Assembly (NCBI RefSeq): GCF_026410405.1
Contig: NZ_JAPMLN010000007.1
Coordinates: 1 to 64,000, forward strand
From: Marinicella gelatinilytica
Lineage (GTDB): Bacteria; Pseudomonadota; Gammaproteobacteria; Xanthomonadales; Marinicellaceae
Length of the DNA: 64,000 nucleotides
Direction: 5' to 3'
Positions 33,690 through 43,368 of the stretch are shown in pieces. Within the stretch, counting starts at the first letter, position 1; the number at the start of each line of letters is the position of its first letter. Both the position numbers and the translations under genes were made by a program. The notes beneath the pieces were generated by a model. It made no database searches and was not told the DNA's origin. It saw only the letters and a list, made by a program, of their open reading frames with translations.

Positions 33690-34193
33690 CTACTTTTGCA
33701 GTGCTTGTAGGGCCGCCTCGTAATTGGGTTCGTTGGTGATTTCATCGACCACTTCGCGGTGGATGATGTTGTGGTTTTCATCAAGTACGAATACGGCTCG
33801 GGCGGTGAGACCGGCTAAAGGGCCGTCGCGCATTTCCAGGCCATAGTTTTGAGCCATACTGCGGTTTTTAAAATCTGATGCCGTGACCGCGTTTTTAATG
33901 CCTTCAGCGGCACAGAAGCGTTTATAGGCGAAAGGTAAGTCCATGGAAGTAAACACCACGGCCGTGTTGTCTAAATCGGCGGCTTTTTGATTAAAGGTTC
34001 TGAGTTGTTGTGCACAAACATCGGTATCGACACTGGGTGCCACATTGAGCACCACGCGCTGACCTTTAAAGTTTTCTAAACTGACTTCTGATAAATCGGC
34101 ACCGGTGAGTTGAAAGTCCGGGGCTTTTTGGCCGACCTGGGGTTGTTCGGCGTTGAGATGAACGGGGTTGTTTTTAAATTTGACTTGACTCAT
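33690..34193 (-). CDS. tpx: Thiol peroxidase
   Basis: From ATG 34193 the product is 167 residues and matches the atypical 2-Cys peroxiredoxin Tpx: peroxidatic Cys60 in SVDTDVCAQQLR and resolving Cys94 in FAYKRFCAAEG. Tpx reduces alkyl hydroperoxides using thioredoxin. AGGAG lies about 7 nt before this ATG; upstream in-frame codons run into the following gene's 3' end and are rejected. It is 67 bp downstream of the nitrilase-type gene on the same strand. Confidence 0.95.
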   Translation of the reverse strand: MSQVKFKNNPVHLNAEQPQVGQKAPDFQLTGADLSEVSLENFKGQRVVLNVAPSVDTDVCAQQLRTFNQKAADLDNTAVVFTSMDLPFAYKRFCAAEGIKNAVTASDFKNRSMAQNYGLEMRDGPLAGLTARAVFVLDENHNIIHREVVDEITNEPNYEAALQALQK

Positions 34194-34260
34194 GGTGTAC
34201 TCCTGATTTGATAAAGAAATAGGATAACAGAAGGAGCCTGAAGAAAGCGTTAAAAATAAC

Positions 34261-35034
34261 TTATTTAAGGGTAAATGGGTCACGATCTTTCAAAAATCCA
34301 AAGCGTTTGCGTTGTTGTTGTAGTGCTTCATAATTTAAAGTAATGGTTTGGTTGATTTCTTGGCTTTTTGCTGTAAACAATTCATCTCCCAACACATCAT
34401 AAACAACCGAGCCGCCGAGGTAGTTGTGGTCGTTACCGTCTGTACCGATGCGATTAACACCGGCCACATAGCTCATGTTTTCAATGGCGCGGGCCTTGAG
34501 CAAACTGTGCCAGGCATTTTGTCGCGGTGCCGGCCAGTTGGCCACATAAATCAACAAATCATAATCCACATCGTTGCGTGACCACACCGGAAAGCGCAGG
34601 TCATAACATATCAAGGGACAAATACGCCAACCTTTATGGTCAACAATTAATCGCTTGCTACCGGCGGTAAAGTGCTGATTTTCATCAGCGTAGCTAAATA
34701 AATGTTTCTTGTCGTAATATTGATAATTACCATCGGGTTTAACCCAGTAAAGACGGTTAAAAAAATTGTCCTGTTGCTTAATAATTATACTGCCGGTGAT
34801 GACCGCTTGGCTTTTTTGGGCTTGTTGCTGCATCCAGCGCAATGTATCACCGGGTTGCGGTTCTGCGTTGTCAGACGCCTTCATGGTAAAGCCGGTGGTG
34901 AACATTTCAGGTAAGATGATGACGTCTGTATCAACACCAGGCTCTTTAATCAGTTGTTCGAAACGAGACCGATTGTCTTTGGGGTTATGCCAATGTAGGC
35001 TCGTTTGAATCAGGCTTATGGTTAAATCATTCAT
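34261..35034 (-). CDS. yafV: Carbon-nitrogen hydrolase, omega-amidase type (YafV-like)
   Basis: The product is 257 residues from ATG 35034. The nitrilase-superfamily triad is visible as Glu in ILPEMFTTGF, Lys in YDKKHLFSYADE and Cys in PLICYDLRFPVW. It matches YafV, an omega-amidase that hydrolyses 2-oxoglutaramate or 2-oxosuccinamate and serves in metabolite repair. An in-frame upstream start would add six residues. It precedes tpx on the same strand. Confidence 0.93.
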   Translation of the reverse strand: MNDLTISLIQTSLHWHNPKDNRSRFEQLIKEPGVDTDVIILPEMFTTGFTMKASDNAEPQPGDTLRWMQQQAQKSQAVITGSIIIKQQDNFFNRLYWVKPDGNYQYYDKKHLFSYADENQHFTAGSKRLIVDHKGWRICPLICYDLRFPVWSRNDVDYDLLIYVANWPAPRQNAWHSLLKARAIENMSYVAGVNRIGTDGNDHNYLGGSVVYDVLGDELFTAKSQEINQTITLNYEALQQQRKRFGFLKDRDPFTLK

Positions 35035-35139
35035 GTCTTCAAGAATACACAATTTAAGCGGTGTTTACAAAGCGCACTGCGTTTAAATAAAACCGTATGT
35101 TGGTTATAATAATGATTCTAATTTAATGAGATATAAGCC

Positions 35140-36279
35140 TTGTCGTCCATTGATCAACAACCCCAATCAGTGCCCGCAACAGCCTTAATGCTGCCCGGTG
35201 GTGGTGCCCGTGGTGCCTATCAAGTGGGTGTGTTAAAAGCCATTATGGAAATGATGCCCAAGGGGTTTCGGTTCCCCATCATTAATGGCACATCAGCCGG
35301 TGCCATCAACGCCACGGTGATGGCGTCCCACGCGCAACGGCAGAAATACGGTGCCAAACGTTTGGAGTATTTCTGGCGTAATATCCATTGTGATGATGTT
35401 TACCGCACCGATGCACGTTGTGTCATAAAAACCATGGCACGGGTGGTCGGTTCATTGTTTTTCGGACGCTTGGGTTTAGAGCCGCCAAAGTCTTTATTGG
35501 ACAATACACCCTTGCAGGAATTGCTCAGTCGTGAACTTAAATTATCGCAAATCCAAGAGGCGATTGATGCGGATTTTTTGATTGGTTTATCAATCACGGC
35601 TTCATCTTATGACACCGCCATGGCTAAATGTTTTTTCCAGGGCCATGAGGGAATTCATCCCTGGCAGCGCACGCGACGAGTAGGGGTTCGAGAACAAATA
35701 TCGGTGGCACATGTCATGGCCTCCACAGCGTTACCCTTTTTGTTTCCGGCACAACGTATTGGTTTTGAACATTACGGTGATGGCGGCTTGCGTATGACTG
35801 CACCGTTATCGCCGGCCATTCATTTGGGTGCAGAGCGAATTTTAGTGATTGGCACCCGCGATGAAACGCCGATTGAAACGCCTCATGAAGTGACTGAATA
35901 TCCAAGTATGGGTCATCTGGGTGGTTTTATGCTGGATACCATTTTTATGGATATGTTGATGGCGGATTTGTCTCGATTACAACGTATAAACCGCACACTG
36001 AAGCTGATTGCGCCTGATAAACGCGAGGAATACAGCCTACGACCAATAAATACCTTGGTGATTAAACCCAGTCGTGATGTCCGCGATATAACGGCAGAGT
36101 ATGCTGGTGAAATTCCAAGGCCTGTACGAACGCTGTTGAAAATGATCGGAGGCTGGGGCAAAGATTGGCGCATGCCCAGTTATCTGTTATTTGAACCTGA
36201 ATACACCGGTGCCTTAATTGATTTAGGTTACGCCGATGCCCACGCACAAGCGGCTGAAATCAAAGAATTTCTATTGTAA
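35140..36279 (+). CDS. Patatin-like phospholipase
   Basis: The 379-residue product has LMLPGGGARGAYQVGVL near the N-terminus, the nucleophile elbow NGTSAGA and the catalytic Asp in YGDGGLRMTAP, giving a complete Ser-Asp dyad. It is longer than the RssA-type patatin at 22409 and belongs to a different branch. Translation starts at TTG 35140, since no ATG or GTG lies between it and a stop upstream. A TATAAT at 35105-35110 is a possible -10. Its last 9 nt overlap the end of the convergent NYN gene. Substrates (membrane or storage lipids) cannot be read from the sequence. Confidence 0.92.
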   Translation: MSSIDQQPQSVPATALMLPGGGARGAYQVGVLKAIMEMMPKGFRFPIINGTSAGAINATVMASHAQRQKYGAKRLEYFWRNIHCDDVYRTDARCVIKTMARVVGSLFFGRLGLEPPKSLLDNTPLQELLSRELKLSQIQEAIDADFLIGLSITASSYDTAMAKCFFQGHEGIHPWQRTRRVGVREQISVAHVMASTALPFLFPAQRIGFEHYGDGGLRMTAPLSPAIHLGAERILVIGTRDETPIETPHEVTEYPSMGHLGGFMLDTIFMDMLMADLSRLQRINRTLKLIAPDKREEYSLRPINTLVIKPSRDVRDITAEYAGEIPRPVRTLLKMIGGWGKDWRMPSYLLFEPEYTGALIDLGYADAHAQAAEIKEFLL

Positions 36280-36756
36280 ATCAGCTTCTTTAATGGGGTG
36301 GTAATCGTCGGCAGATTCAATCAGCTTATCGGCGGTGAGCTCGCGGACACCGTAAACAAGGGTGTTACAGTGGTGTTGGTTTTTGACTTCGTCTAATAAT
36401 AAACTGAAATCACCGTCACCGGAAAGCAGTATAACGGTATCCAGCGCTGGGGCATGATGCAGTATATCAATGGTGATGCCCACATCCCAGTCACCTTTGG
36501 CAGAGCCGTCCTGGCGCTGAATAAAGTTTTTGAGCTTAACGGTGAAGCCTAAATGGCGTAACGCGTCCTGAAATTTAATTTGAGAGTCGAGTCCACGGTC
36601 TGTGGCATAGGCATAAGCGACTTCAAGTTGATATGATTCGCTGAGCTTTTGCCACAATCGGCGGTAATCAAACGACCGGCCATACACCGACTTGGTGGTG
36701 TAATAAATGTTTTGAACATCGACAAATAAGCCGGTTTTTGGGCCGGCTTTGTTCAT
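36271..36756 (-). CDS. NYN-domain (LabA/DUF88) RNase-like protein
   Basis: The 161-residue product has the NYN (PIN-like) fold: [11 protein letters not shown] with the first catalytic Asp, [12 protein letters not shown] and [16 protein letters not shown] with the remaining acidic residues. Such proteins act as metal-dependent RNases or nuclease-like factors. The gene begins 4 nt inside the end of the preceding helicase gene (start/stop overlap), so the two are translationally coupled. The helicase may feed structured RNA to this nuclease. Confidence 0.88.
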   Translation of the reverse strand: MNKAGPKTGLFVDVQNIYYTTKSVYGRSFDYRRLWQKLSESYQLEVAYAYATDRGLDSQIKFQDALRHLGFTVKLKNFIQRQDGSAKGDWDVGITIDILHHAPALDTVILLSGDGDFSLLLDEVKNQHHCNTLVYGVRELTADKLIESADDYHPIKEADLQ

Positions 36757-38324
36757 TTGGATGATTTCTGCTGACGCCTGCTGGAAAGCTGGCCTTTAGA
36801 TGGCCCGCTTTGCTTGTCACCACCGGAAAATTTACGGGGTTTTTTGGGCCCTAATTTTTTACCGCCGGTTCTATTAGCCCCGGATTTAGCTGTATCACCA
36901 AAAGCAGTGCTTTTTCGTTTTGGACGAGATGGTTTGGCAGAACCGTCGTCATTATTGCGGCTGTCTTTAGCAAAGCTTTTACGTGGTTTCTTCGGACCTT
37001 TACGCTCACCATCTTGCTCATCACGAAAAGCCGGTTTACCTTTACGGTGACTGGTTTTTTTATCACCGCTAAGACGTTTTTTCTTAAAACTTTTACTGCG
37101 TGAAGTAGATGGTTTAGTGGTTCTGGCTTGGACGCCGCCACGACTCGTTTCGGGAACTTCGTGATTGGGTTCAAAGCCTTCAATAAATTGTCGGTCAAGT
37201 TTGGTTCTTAATTGTCGTTCAATGGCAAATAATTGCTTGGCTTCATCGGCACTGACCAGAGAAATGGCCTCACCTTCAGCACCGGCCCGGCCGGTACGGC
37301 CAATGCGATGTACATAATCTTCAGGAACTTGTGGTAAGTCAAAGTTAATGACATGCGGCAAGGTATCAATATCAATACCGCGAGCGGCGATGTCGGTGGC
37401 GACTAAAACCGAAGCTTTGCCACGTTTAAAGTCGGCCAGGGCTTTGGTTCTGGCGGCTTGGGTTTTGTTGCCGTGAATGGCGGTGGATCGCACACCAAAT
37501 TTAGTGAGGTAATCCGATAATCGGTTGGCGCCGTGTTTAGTACGACAAAAAACCAGCACTTGTTGCCAATTGTTTTGACCGATTAAATGCAATAATAAAT
37601 CCGATTTGCGCTTTTTATCCACCGGGTAAACGGTTTGTTTGACACTTTCAGCAGAAGTCACTTCAGGACTCACGGAAATTTCCTTGGGGTGTTTGGTAAA
37701 AGTTTTCGCCAATTGTCGAATTTCGCCGGAAAAAGTGGCTGAAAACATTAAAGTCTGTCTGTCCTTGGGTAATAGTTTGACGATACGCTTTAGGTCATGG
37801 ATAAAACCCATGTCTAACATGCGGTCGGCTTCATCCAATATTAAAACTTCCAGTTCATCAAAACGAACGGCATTCTGGCTGTATAAATCCAATAAACGGC
37901 CGGGTGTGGCAATAAGTATATCAACACCTCGACGTAATTTTTGCATCTGTGGATTAATTTTAACACCACCAAATACAACCGCTGATCGCAGCGGTAAGTT
38001 TTTGCCGTAAGTACGGACACTTTCCGCCACTTGGGCGGCTAATTCACGGGTTGGTGTCAGTATCAATGCCCGCGCCTGATTAAAGCCGACACGATTTCCC
38101 TGGGATAATCTCGTCAGTAAAGGTAAGGTAAAGCCTGCGGTTTTACCGGTACCGGTTTGAGCGGCCGCCATGACATCATGGCCTTGTAGTACCAAGGGGA
38201 TGGCTTGTGCTTGGATGGGTGATGGGGTGCTGTAGCCTTGTTCGCGCACAGCGTCTAAAATTGCCGTGGGCAAATCAAGTTGGTCAAAATTCATGCTGGA
38301 TAAGAAACGGCGAGAGTTCGCCAT
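36753..38324 (-). CDS. rhlE: DEAD-box RNA helicase, RhlE-like, with basic tail
   Basis: The 523-residue product carries the DEAD-box motifs [31 protein letters not shown], and [10 protein letters not shown], following a Q-motif region ([12 protein letters not shown]). The core (about residues 11-390) is RhlE-like; the remaining 130 residues are a disordered Lys/Arg/Ser-rich tail that probably binds RNA. RhlE remodels ribosomal and messenger RNA structure. The start is uncertain: ATG 38294 fits the usual RhlE N-terminus (MNFDQLDL), ATG 38324 adds ten residues, and neither has a good ribosome site. Confidence 0.92.
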   Translation of the reverse strand: MANSRRFLSSMNFDQLDLPTAILDAVREQGYSTPSPIQAQAIPLVLQGHDVMAAAQTGTGKTAGFTLPLLTRLSQGNRVGFNQARALILTPTRELAAQVAESVRTYGKNLPLRSAVVFGGVKINPQMQKLRRGVDILIATPGRLLDLYSQNAVRFDELEVLILDEADRMLDMGFIHDLKRIVKLLPKDRQTLMFSATFSGEIRQLAKTFTKHPKEISVSPEVTSAESVKQTVYPVDKKRKSDLLLHLIGQNNWQQVLVFCRTKHGANRLSDYLTKFGVRSTAIHGNKTQAARTKALADFKRGKASVLVATDIAARGIDIDTLPHVINFDLPQVPEDYVHRIGRTGRAGAEGEAISLVSADEAKQLFAIERQLRTKLDRQFIEGFEPNHEVPETSRGGVQARTTKPSTSRSKSFKKKRLSGDKKTSHRKGKPAFRDEQDGERKGPKKPRKSFAKDSRNNDDGSAKPSRPKRKSTAFGDTAKSGANRTGGKKLGPKKPRKFSGGDKQSGPSKGQLSSRRQQKSSK

Positions 38325-38413
38325 TTTAAAAAAATGAGGGCGTACTGTAACGGAAAAACGTTTAAATCGCTATCTTTATTTGCGTTAATGACCGTATATA
38401 AGGCAAATATTGG

Positions 38414-38656
38414 CTATTTGGACTGATTTAAGTCACTGAGTTGTTTTTCCAGCGCTTCTAATTTAGCACGGGTTTTAGCCAGTACGGCTTTTTGCACGTC
38501 AAATTCTTCTCGGGTGACCAAATCGGCTTTTTGGAGACTGGCTGTCAGTACCGCTTTCATGTTTTGTTTGAATTCTTGCCGCATGGTTTTTAAGTCTTCA
38601 GGAATGAATTGGTCCACTTTATTAACAATGTCTTCAACAACTTCGGCTTTAATCAT
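38414..38656 (-). CDS. ubiK: UbiK accessory factor (ubiquinone biosynthesis)
   Basis: The 80-residue product matches UbiK (YqiC): FIPEDLKTMRQEFKQNMKAV and a C-terminal coiled coil (LAKTRAKLEALEKQLSDL). UbiK associates with UbiJ and helps ubiquinone synthesis in aerobic conditions; it forms trimeric coiled coils that bind membranes. Length equals that of E. coli. It sits between rhlE (same strand, 90 bp downstream) and the divergent rnr gene. Confidence 0.92.
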   Translation of the reverse strand: MIKAEVVEDIVNKVDQFIPEDLKTMRQEFKQNMKAVLTASLQKADLVTREEFDVQKAVLAKTRAKLEALEKQLSDLNQSK

Positions 38657-38738
38657 GATTTTGGGAACTGTGAAAAGTTGTATTTTAACATTTTTAAGCG
38701 CTATTTAACGAATGAAAGCCATTGTATTTGTTAATGGT

Positions 38739-38747
38739 TGTTATAAT
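38739..38747 (+). promoter_or_regulatory. Extended -10 promoter element directly before rnr
   Basis: TGTTATAAT is a perfect extended -10 (TGnTATAAT). Transcription would start about 7 nt downstream, at or within one base of the rnr ATG at 38754, implying a leaderless mRNA. No Shine-Dalgarno sequence is seen before that ATG, which agrees. Confidence 0.55.
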
Positions 38748-38753
38748 AGCGAC

Positions 38754-40925
38754 ATGAAAAATCCATTTAATATAGACGATCCTGAGTTTGCTGCTCAGGC
38801 AGAAAAATACGAAAACCCGATTCCCAGCCGGTCTGCGCTGATGGCTTTTTTGGATAGTGAGAAAAAATTTCTAAAAAAAGGTGCCATCGCTGATCAAATT
38901 GGCATAAGCAATTACGAGCAATTGGCAGGTCTTGAGGCGCGGCTCAACAGTATGGTGCGTGATGGTCAATTGATTGTTAATCGCCGTGGCGGTTTTGGGG
39001 TGCGTAAAAAATTACAACTTATCCAGGGACGGGTCAATGCCCACAGTGATGGTTTTGGCTTTTTAATTTCTGATGAGCTTGACAACGATGCCTTTATCAC
39101 GCCGCGACAAATGCGTATGGTGATGGATGGTGATGAAGTGGTGGCAGACGTTAAAGTCAGTGACAGTAAAGCCGGTAAAAGTGAGGCCTTTATTGTGGAA
39201 GTGATTAAGCGCGCACATGCCACTGTCGCCGGAAAGCTGATTCATGAAGAAGGTTTAGCGTATCTGAGTGCCGATAATAACAGCATCGATAATATCATGA
39301 TTCCGAATGAATCATTACACGGTGCGCAACATAATGATTATGTGATTGTTAATATTAAGAAATATCCGTACCAACACCGGCCGGCTTTTGGTGAAGTCAT
39401 TGCGGTGTTGGGTCAGCAATTAAACCACGAATTATCGATGCAATTAACCATTGTCAGCGAAAACTTACCCCACGAGTGGCCGGCTGATGTGGAAAAAATG
39501 CGCGACAAAATTCCTCAACAAGTGGATCACAAAGCCGCGGGCCCGTATAAAGATATTCGGCAATTGCCACTGATTACTATTGATGGTGAGGATTCCAGGG
39601 ATTTTGATGATGCGGTGTATGTGGAGCCGACAGCCAAAGGTTATAAATTACTGGTTGCGATAGCTGATGTCTCGCATTATGTGACACCGGAAAGTCCTTT
39701 GGACAAAGAAGCTTATAATCGCGGTACTTCAGTGTATTTTCCCGGTAAAGTGATTCCGATGTTGCCGCTGGAATTATCGAACGGTATTTGTTCGTTAAAT
39801 CCTGACCAAGAACGGCTGTCAATGGTTTGTGAAATGCACATTGACGGTGCCGGTGAGATTCAAAGTTATGAATTTTATCGGGGTTTAATGACATCTCATG
39901 CCCGTTGTACTTATGATGATGTATGGCAATTTTTGGACACCGGCAAAAACCCCAACCAGTGGTCCCAAAAGGTCACTGAATCACTCACCCATCAATACCG
40001 TCTTTACCATATTTTGCAACAGGAGAAACACAAACGCGGTGGTATTGAGTTTAATTCCACTGATGTCAGCATTCACATCGGTCAAGATGGTATGGTGGAT
40101 GATATTCAGCAATATGAGCGCAATGATGCCCATAAATTAATTGAAAACTTTATGATTGCGGCCAATGTCTGTGCCGCTCGATTTTTAGAAAAACATAAAA
40201 TACCGGCAGCTTTCCGCTGTCATAATCCGCCACCTGAAGCCAAGGTCAAAGATTTACTGGCGTTTTTAAAAGGTTTGGGAATTCGGCCTGATTTCAAGGA
40301 AGACCCCTCACCGAAGGATTTCACCCGGTTGTTGGATAAAATCCAGCACCGTGAAGATTTGGATTTGATTGAACAAGTGATGCTCAGAAGTCAATCGATG
40401 GCCACTTACGAAGCTGAAAATTGCGGGCACTTTGGTTTGGCGTTAAGTCATTATGCGCACTTTACCTCGCCGATACGGCGGTATCCTGATTTGATGGTGC
40501 ACCGTGCCATTAATCACATTCTCTATCATAAAAATAAACCTTATATTTACACCCATGAACAAGCCGCAGAACGCTGTGAGCGCTGTTCTATGACTGAGCG
40601 TCGCGCTGAAAGTGCTTCGCGCGAAGTGGATGCCCGATTGAAATGTTTATTTATGCAGCAATTTGTTGGAGAAACCATGGTGGGTAAAGTCTCTGGAGTG
40701 ACTCGGTTTGGGTTATTTGTACAGCTGGAACAGTATCAGGTGGATGGTTTAATTCATGTCACTTCATTGCCCAATGATTACTATCAATATGATCCGGTTA
40801 AGCATCAATTGGTGGGTGAGCGTGGTGGTGAGCGTTATCGCTTAACCGATAAGCTGAATATTAAGGTTGCACATGTGGATGTGGATGATCGCAAAATTGA
40901 TTTTGAATATGTTGGTAAAGCTTAA
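38754..40925 (+). CDS. rnr: Ribonuclease R
   Basis: The 723-residue product (ATG 38754) has an N-terminal helix-turn-helix-like domain (AEKYENPIPSRSALM), cold-shock OB domains, the RNB catalytic domain with DGEDSRDFDDAVYV (about residues 277-290) and a C-terminal S1 domain ending VDDRKIDFEYVGKA. RNase R is a 3'-5' exonuclease that degrades structured RNA and assists ribosome rescue. It is about 90 residues shorter than E. coli RNase R because the Lys-rich tail after S1, needed for some of its trans-translation functions, is absent. ATG 38712 is an alternative start 14 codons upstream. It is followed by rlmB after 3 nt. Confidence 0.95.
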   Translation: MKNPFNIDDPEFAAQAEKYENPIPSRSALMAFLDSEKKFLKKGAIADQIGISNYEQLAGLEARLNSMVRDGQLIVNRRGGFGVRKKLQLIQGRVNAHSDGFGFLISDELDNDAFITPRQMRMVMDGDEVVADVKVSDSKAGKSEAFIVEVIKRAHATVAGKLIHEEGLAYLSADNNSIDNIMIPNESLHGAQHNDYVIVNIKKYPYQHRPAFGEVIAVLGQQLNHELSMQLTIVSENLPHEWPADVEKMRDKIPQQVDHKAAGPYKDIRQLPLITIDGEDSRDFDDAVYVEPTAKGYKLLVAIADVSHYVTPESPLDKEAYNRGTSVYFPGKVIPMLPLELSNGICSLNPDQERLSMVCEMHIDGAGEIQSYEFYRGLMTSHARCTYDDVWQFLDTGKNPNQWSQKVTESLTHQYRLYHILQQEKHKRGGIEFNSTDVSIHIGQDGMVDDIQQYERNDAHKLIENFMIAANVCAARFLEKHKIPAAFRCHNPPPEAKVKDLLAFLKGLGIRPDFKEDPSPKDFTRLLDKIQHREDLDLIEQVMLRSQSMATYEAENCGHFGLALSHYAHFTSPIRRYPDLMVHRAINHILYHKNKPYIYTHEQAAERCERCSMTERRAESASREVDARLKCLFMQQFVGETMVGKVSGVTRFGLFVQLEQYQVDGLIHVTSLPNDYYQYDPVKHQLVGERGGERYRLTDKLNIKVAHVDVDDRKIDFEYVGKA

Positions 40926-40928
40926 GGC

Positions 40929-41666
40929 ATGAGTCGGATTATTTTTGGTATTCATGCGGTGGAACAGGCGGTGAAAGCTGGTGAGCCGCTAAATCAAGTC
41001 TGGCTTCAGGGCGATAGTAACAATAAACGCCTGCAAAAGCTGCAGCAGCTCATGCAACAAAAAGACATTAGTTTTGAGCCGGTTTCGAGCAATCAACTCA
41101 AACAATTGTGTGATGAAAAGCATCAAGGCGTGGTTGCACAACTGACGGATGTTAAAATGTTGACGGAACGACAACTCAAAGCCGATGTGAATGATTGGCA
41201 GGAACCGCTGATTCTGGTTTTGGACGGTTTGGAAGATCCCCGTAATCTGGGTGCTTGTTTACGCAGTGCCGCGGCCGCCGGTGTCACGGCAGTGATTGTC
41301 AGTAAAAACCAGTCCGCACCGATTACTGCCACCACCCATAAAACCGCTGCCGGCGCCATTGCCCATTTAGAAATCTATCAAGTCAGTAATATGGCACGGG
41401 CTTTGGACATTATTAAAGCCGCCGGGGTCTGGGTTTACGGTACTGACTGCACTGAAACCAGTACACCCATTTATCAGCAACCACTGACTGGTTCCACAGC
41501 GCTGGTCATGGGTAATGAAGGCAGCGGTTTACGCCGCTTAGTGAAAGAAAAGTGCGATTATTTGGTGCACATTCCGATGTCGGCTGACTGGGACTCTTTA
41601 AATGTGGCGGTGGCCACCGGTGTGGTTTTGTTTGAGGCGGTGCGACAACGCAGCGAATCGCGTTAA
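40929..41666 (+). CDS. rlmB: 23S rRNA 2'-O-ribose G2251 methyltransferase
   Basis: The 245-residue product is a SpoU/TrmH-type knotted methyltransferase with the N-terminal substrate-binding domain (FGIHAVEQAVKAG) and C-terminal motifs LDGLEDPRNLGACLRSA, MGNEGSGLR and IPMSADWDSLNVAVA. RlmB methylates G2251 in the ribosomal P site. It is cotranscribed with rnr (3-nt gap), the arrangement found in many gammaproteobacteria. Its stop codon overlaps the end of the convergent folB by 4 nt. Confidence 0.96.
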   Translation: MSRIIFGIHAVEQAVKAGEPLNQVWLQGDSNNKRLQKLQQLMQQKDISFEPVSSNQLKQLCDEKHQGVVAQLTDVKMLTERQLKADVNDWQEPLILVLDGLEDPRNLGACLRSAAAAGVTAVIVSKNQSAPITATTHKTAAGAIAHLEIYQVSNMARALDIIKAAGVWVYGTDCTETSTPIYQQPLTGSTALVMGNEGSGLRRLVKEKCDYLVHIPMSADWDSLNVAVATGVVLFEAVRQRSESR

Positions 41667-42019
41667 CGTTGACGTGTTAGTTTGACGCCCACCAAAGCGC
41701 CATTGACCGCTTCCGGTTTTTTCAGATGTATATCAACCGCACTGACATTGGGATAATGTTTAAATATTTCTGTGATGAGATTGTGTGCTAAAGTTTCAAT
41801 CAAGGCACAGCGGCTGGTTGTCAGGTATTTTCTAAGACGTTCTGTTAACTCAAAATAATCCAAAGCGCACTTTAAATCATCGCTGTCAGCCGCTTGTTGG
41901 CAATCGGTATATAGCTTCAGATCAATAATGACAGGCTGTTTTTGTTGTTGTTCCCAATCATGGACACCCACGGTGGTGTCCACTTGAAAATGTTCAATGG
42001 TTATCACATCCGATGTCAT
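41663..42019 (-). CDS. folB: Dihydroneopterin aldolase
   Basis: The 118-residue product matches FolB: ITIEHFQVDTTVGVHDWEQ, DYFELTERLRKYL and IETLAHNLITEIF with the catalytic lysine in HLKKPEAVNG. The enzyme makes 6-hydroxymethyl-dihydropterin in folate synthesis. Length is standard. Its start overlaps the previous gene by 4 nt (ATGA type), so it is translated with the lipoprotein upstream. Confidence 0.94.
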   Translation of the reverse strand: MTSDVITIEHFQVDTTVGVHDWEQQQKQPVIIDLKLYTDCQQAADSDDLKCALDYFELTERLRKYLTTSRCALIETLAHNLITEIFKHYPNVSAVDIHLKKPEAVNGALVGVKLTRQR

Positions 42020-42423
42020 TGGGTAATTTTTGGTAGGCCGGATTCCAAGAACCAGCGTTTTTGCTCATCGTCATAACGCCATAATTGGCGATCGACCACG
42101 ACTTTTTCTCGTTTGGTGTGGATGTTATAGAGTTTTAATTCAACTGTCTGAACCACACTGTTTTCATCCGGACCCGGTAAAATTGGGCGAGGAACATAGG
42201 AGCTGACCCCGAATTGTTTAAAACGGTTAAGTTCTAATTCTGTTGGCTTGACGTTTTCTTCAGCTTTGGGGTTGATGAAATTTGCGGCTTGGTCATAATC
42301 AGCCCAACGCATGACTTTCGCATATTGATATAAGGTGTGATCTAAATTTTGTTTTTTGCCCATGCGTCCGCCACAAGCCTGTAACACAGCCAAAATAAGC
42401 AGCATAATCAATAGTTTTTTCAT
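42016..42423 (-). CDS. Lipoprotein, unknown
   Basis: The 135-residue product has a lipoprotein signal (MKKLLIMLLILAVLQAC). The mature part includes HTLYQYAKVMRWADYDQAA, predicted helical, and VELKLYNIHTKREKV and QLWRYDDEQKRWFLESG, a beta-rich ending. A pattern of a tandem 'yl ... drqlWryd...W.l..g' occurs in uncharacterised proteobacterial lipoproteins near folB, but no function is known to me. It overlaps folB by 4 nt. Confidence 0.75.
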   Translation of the reverse strand: MKKLLIMLLILAVLQACGGRMGKKQNLDHTLYQYAKVMRWADYDQAANFINPKAEENVKPTELELNRFKQFGVSSYVPRPILPGPDENSVVQTVELKLYNIHTKREKVVVDRQLWRYDDEQKRWFLESGLPKITQ

Positions 42424-42561
42424 TGTTTTGAGCCGATTGAATGAAATAATAGTATGCCATAAAAACAGCCATAAATCTAAATGTTAGTTTACTCACTGGG
42501 TCAAAAAATGTCAGCGAAAGCTGTGGTAGACTAAAGCTATTTTCTGCTTGAAAGATATCTT

Positions 42562-43368
42562 ATGGTGAGAATAATTATTGGTTTGACGATGATGGTTATG
42601 CTGTCTGCCTGCGGTCCTAAAAGCAGTTACCTCAATCCGGATATTGAAAAACCCGGTTTTAACCGCATCGCCGTGGTGCTTGATTATGTTTATTTTGTCG
42701 ATGGTGTTGATCATGTTATGGATTACGATGCCAATAAGAATCAAACACAAATCAGACGCCTGAAAGAAGACATTGAGCACATGTTGAAAGCCAAAAATTT
42801 TGCTGTTGAATGGGCATTGGTCACCAGCGGTGTCGGCTTACATCCGGATATGCCGTTCGCCCATTATCAAGACGGTGAACGACAGGTTGATATTATTTAT
42901 CCGCCATTTTATATTGACAGTCACTATCCTTTCGATGTTCAAGATCAATTAATGGCTTCCTTTATGGATGCGCAACGCGTTGCTTTGACATCGGCGTCAA
43001 AAAACAACCAACACTACTTACAAAGACTGCGTCTAAAAACCATCGATTTGAGACAGTCGATGTCAGCTCCAAACATCGCCAACCCAGCGGGCATTTTACA
43101 TGTTCGGGTTCTGGCACCGCGCACGTCATTTTTAAAAACCCTTGGTTCAGGTTCGGTTTCCGTGGGTATTAGTACCGGCAGTGTTCGGGGAAGCCATGTG
43201 GGCATCGGCCTGCCATTAACCTCCGGCAATAAATCGCTGACCACCGCGGTGTTGTTTGACAACGGAAATGGCCGCGTTGTGTGGAAAAATCAACGCAACG
43301 GTGATCTCAGTCGCTTAAGCAATGATGCCACACGGCAATTTTTTAAAAATTTTCCGTTTAAACCATAA
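42562..43368 (+). CDS. Lipoprotein, unknown
   Basis: The 268-residue product has a lipoprotein signal (MMVMLSAC, lipobox LSAC) and a mature domain with FNRIAVVLDYVYFVDGVDHV near the start. Later segments (GSVSVGISTGSVRGSHVGIG) are Gly/Ser-rich, and the end has ATRQFFKNFPFKP. The fold type (a nucleotide-binding-like or DUF4136-like lipoprotein) cannot be settled by eye. Its stop overlaps the end of the convergent aldehyde dehydrogenase by 11 nt. Confidence 0.7.
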   Translation: MVRIIIGLTMMVMLSACGPKSSYLNPDIEKPGFNRIAVVLDYVYFVDGVDHVMDYDANKNQTQIRRLKEDIEHMLKAKNFAVEWALVTSGVGLHPDMPFAHYQDGERQVDIIYPPFYIDSHYPFDVQDQLMASFMDAQRVALTSASKNNQHYLQRLRLKTIDLRQSMSAPNIANPAGILHVRVLAPRTSFLKTLGSGSVSVGISTGSVRGSHVGIGLPLTSGNKSLTTAVLFDNGNGRVVWKNQRNGDLSRLSNDATRQFFKNFPFKP

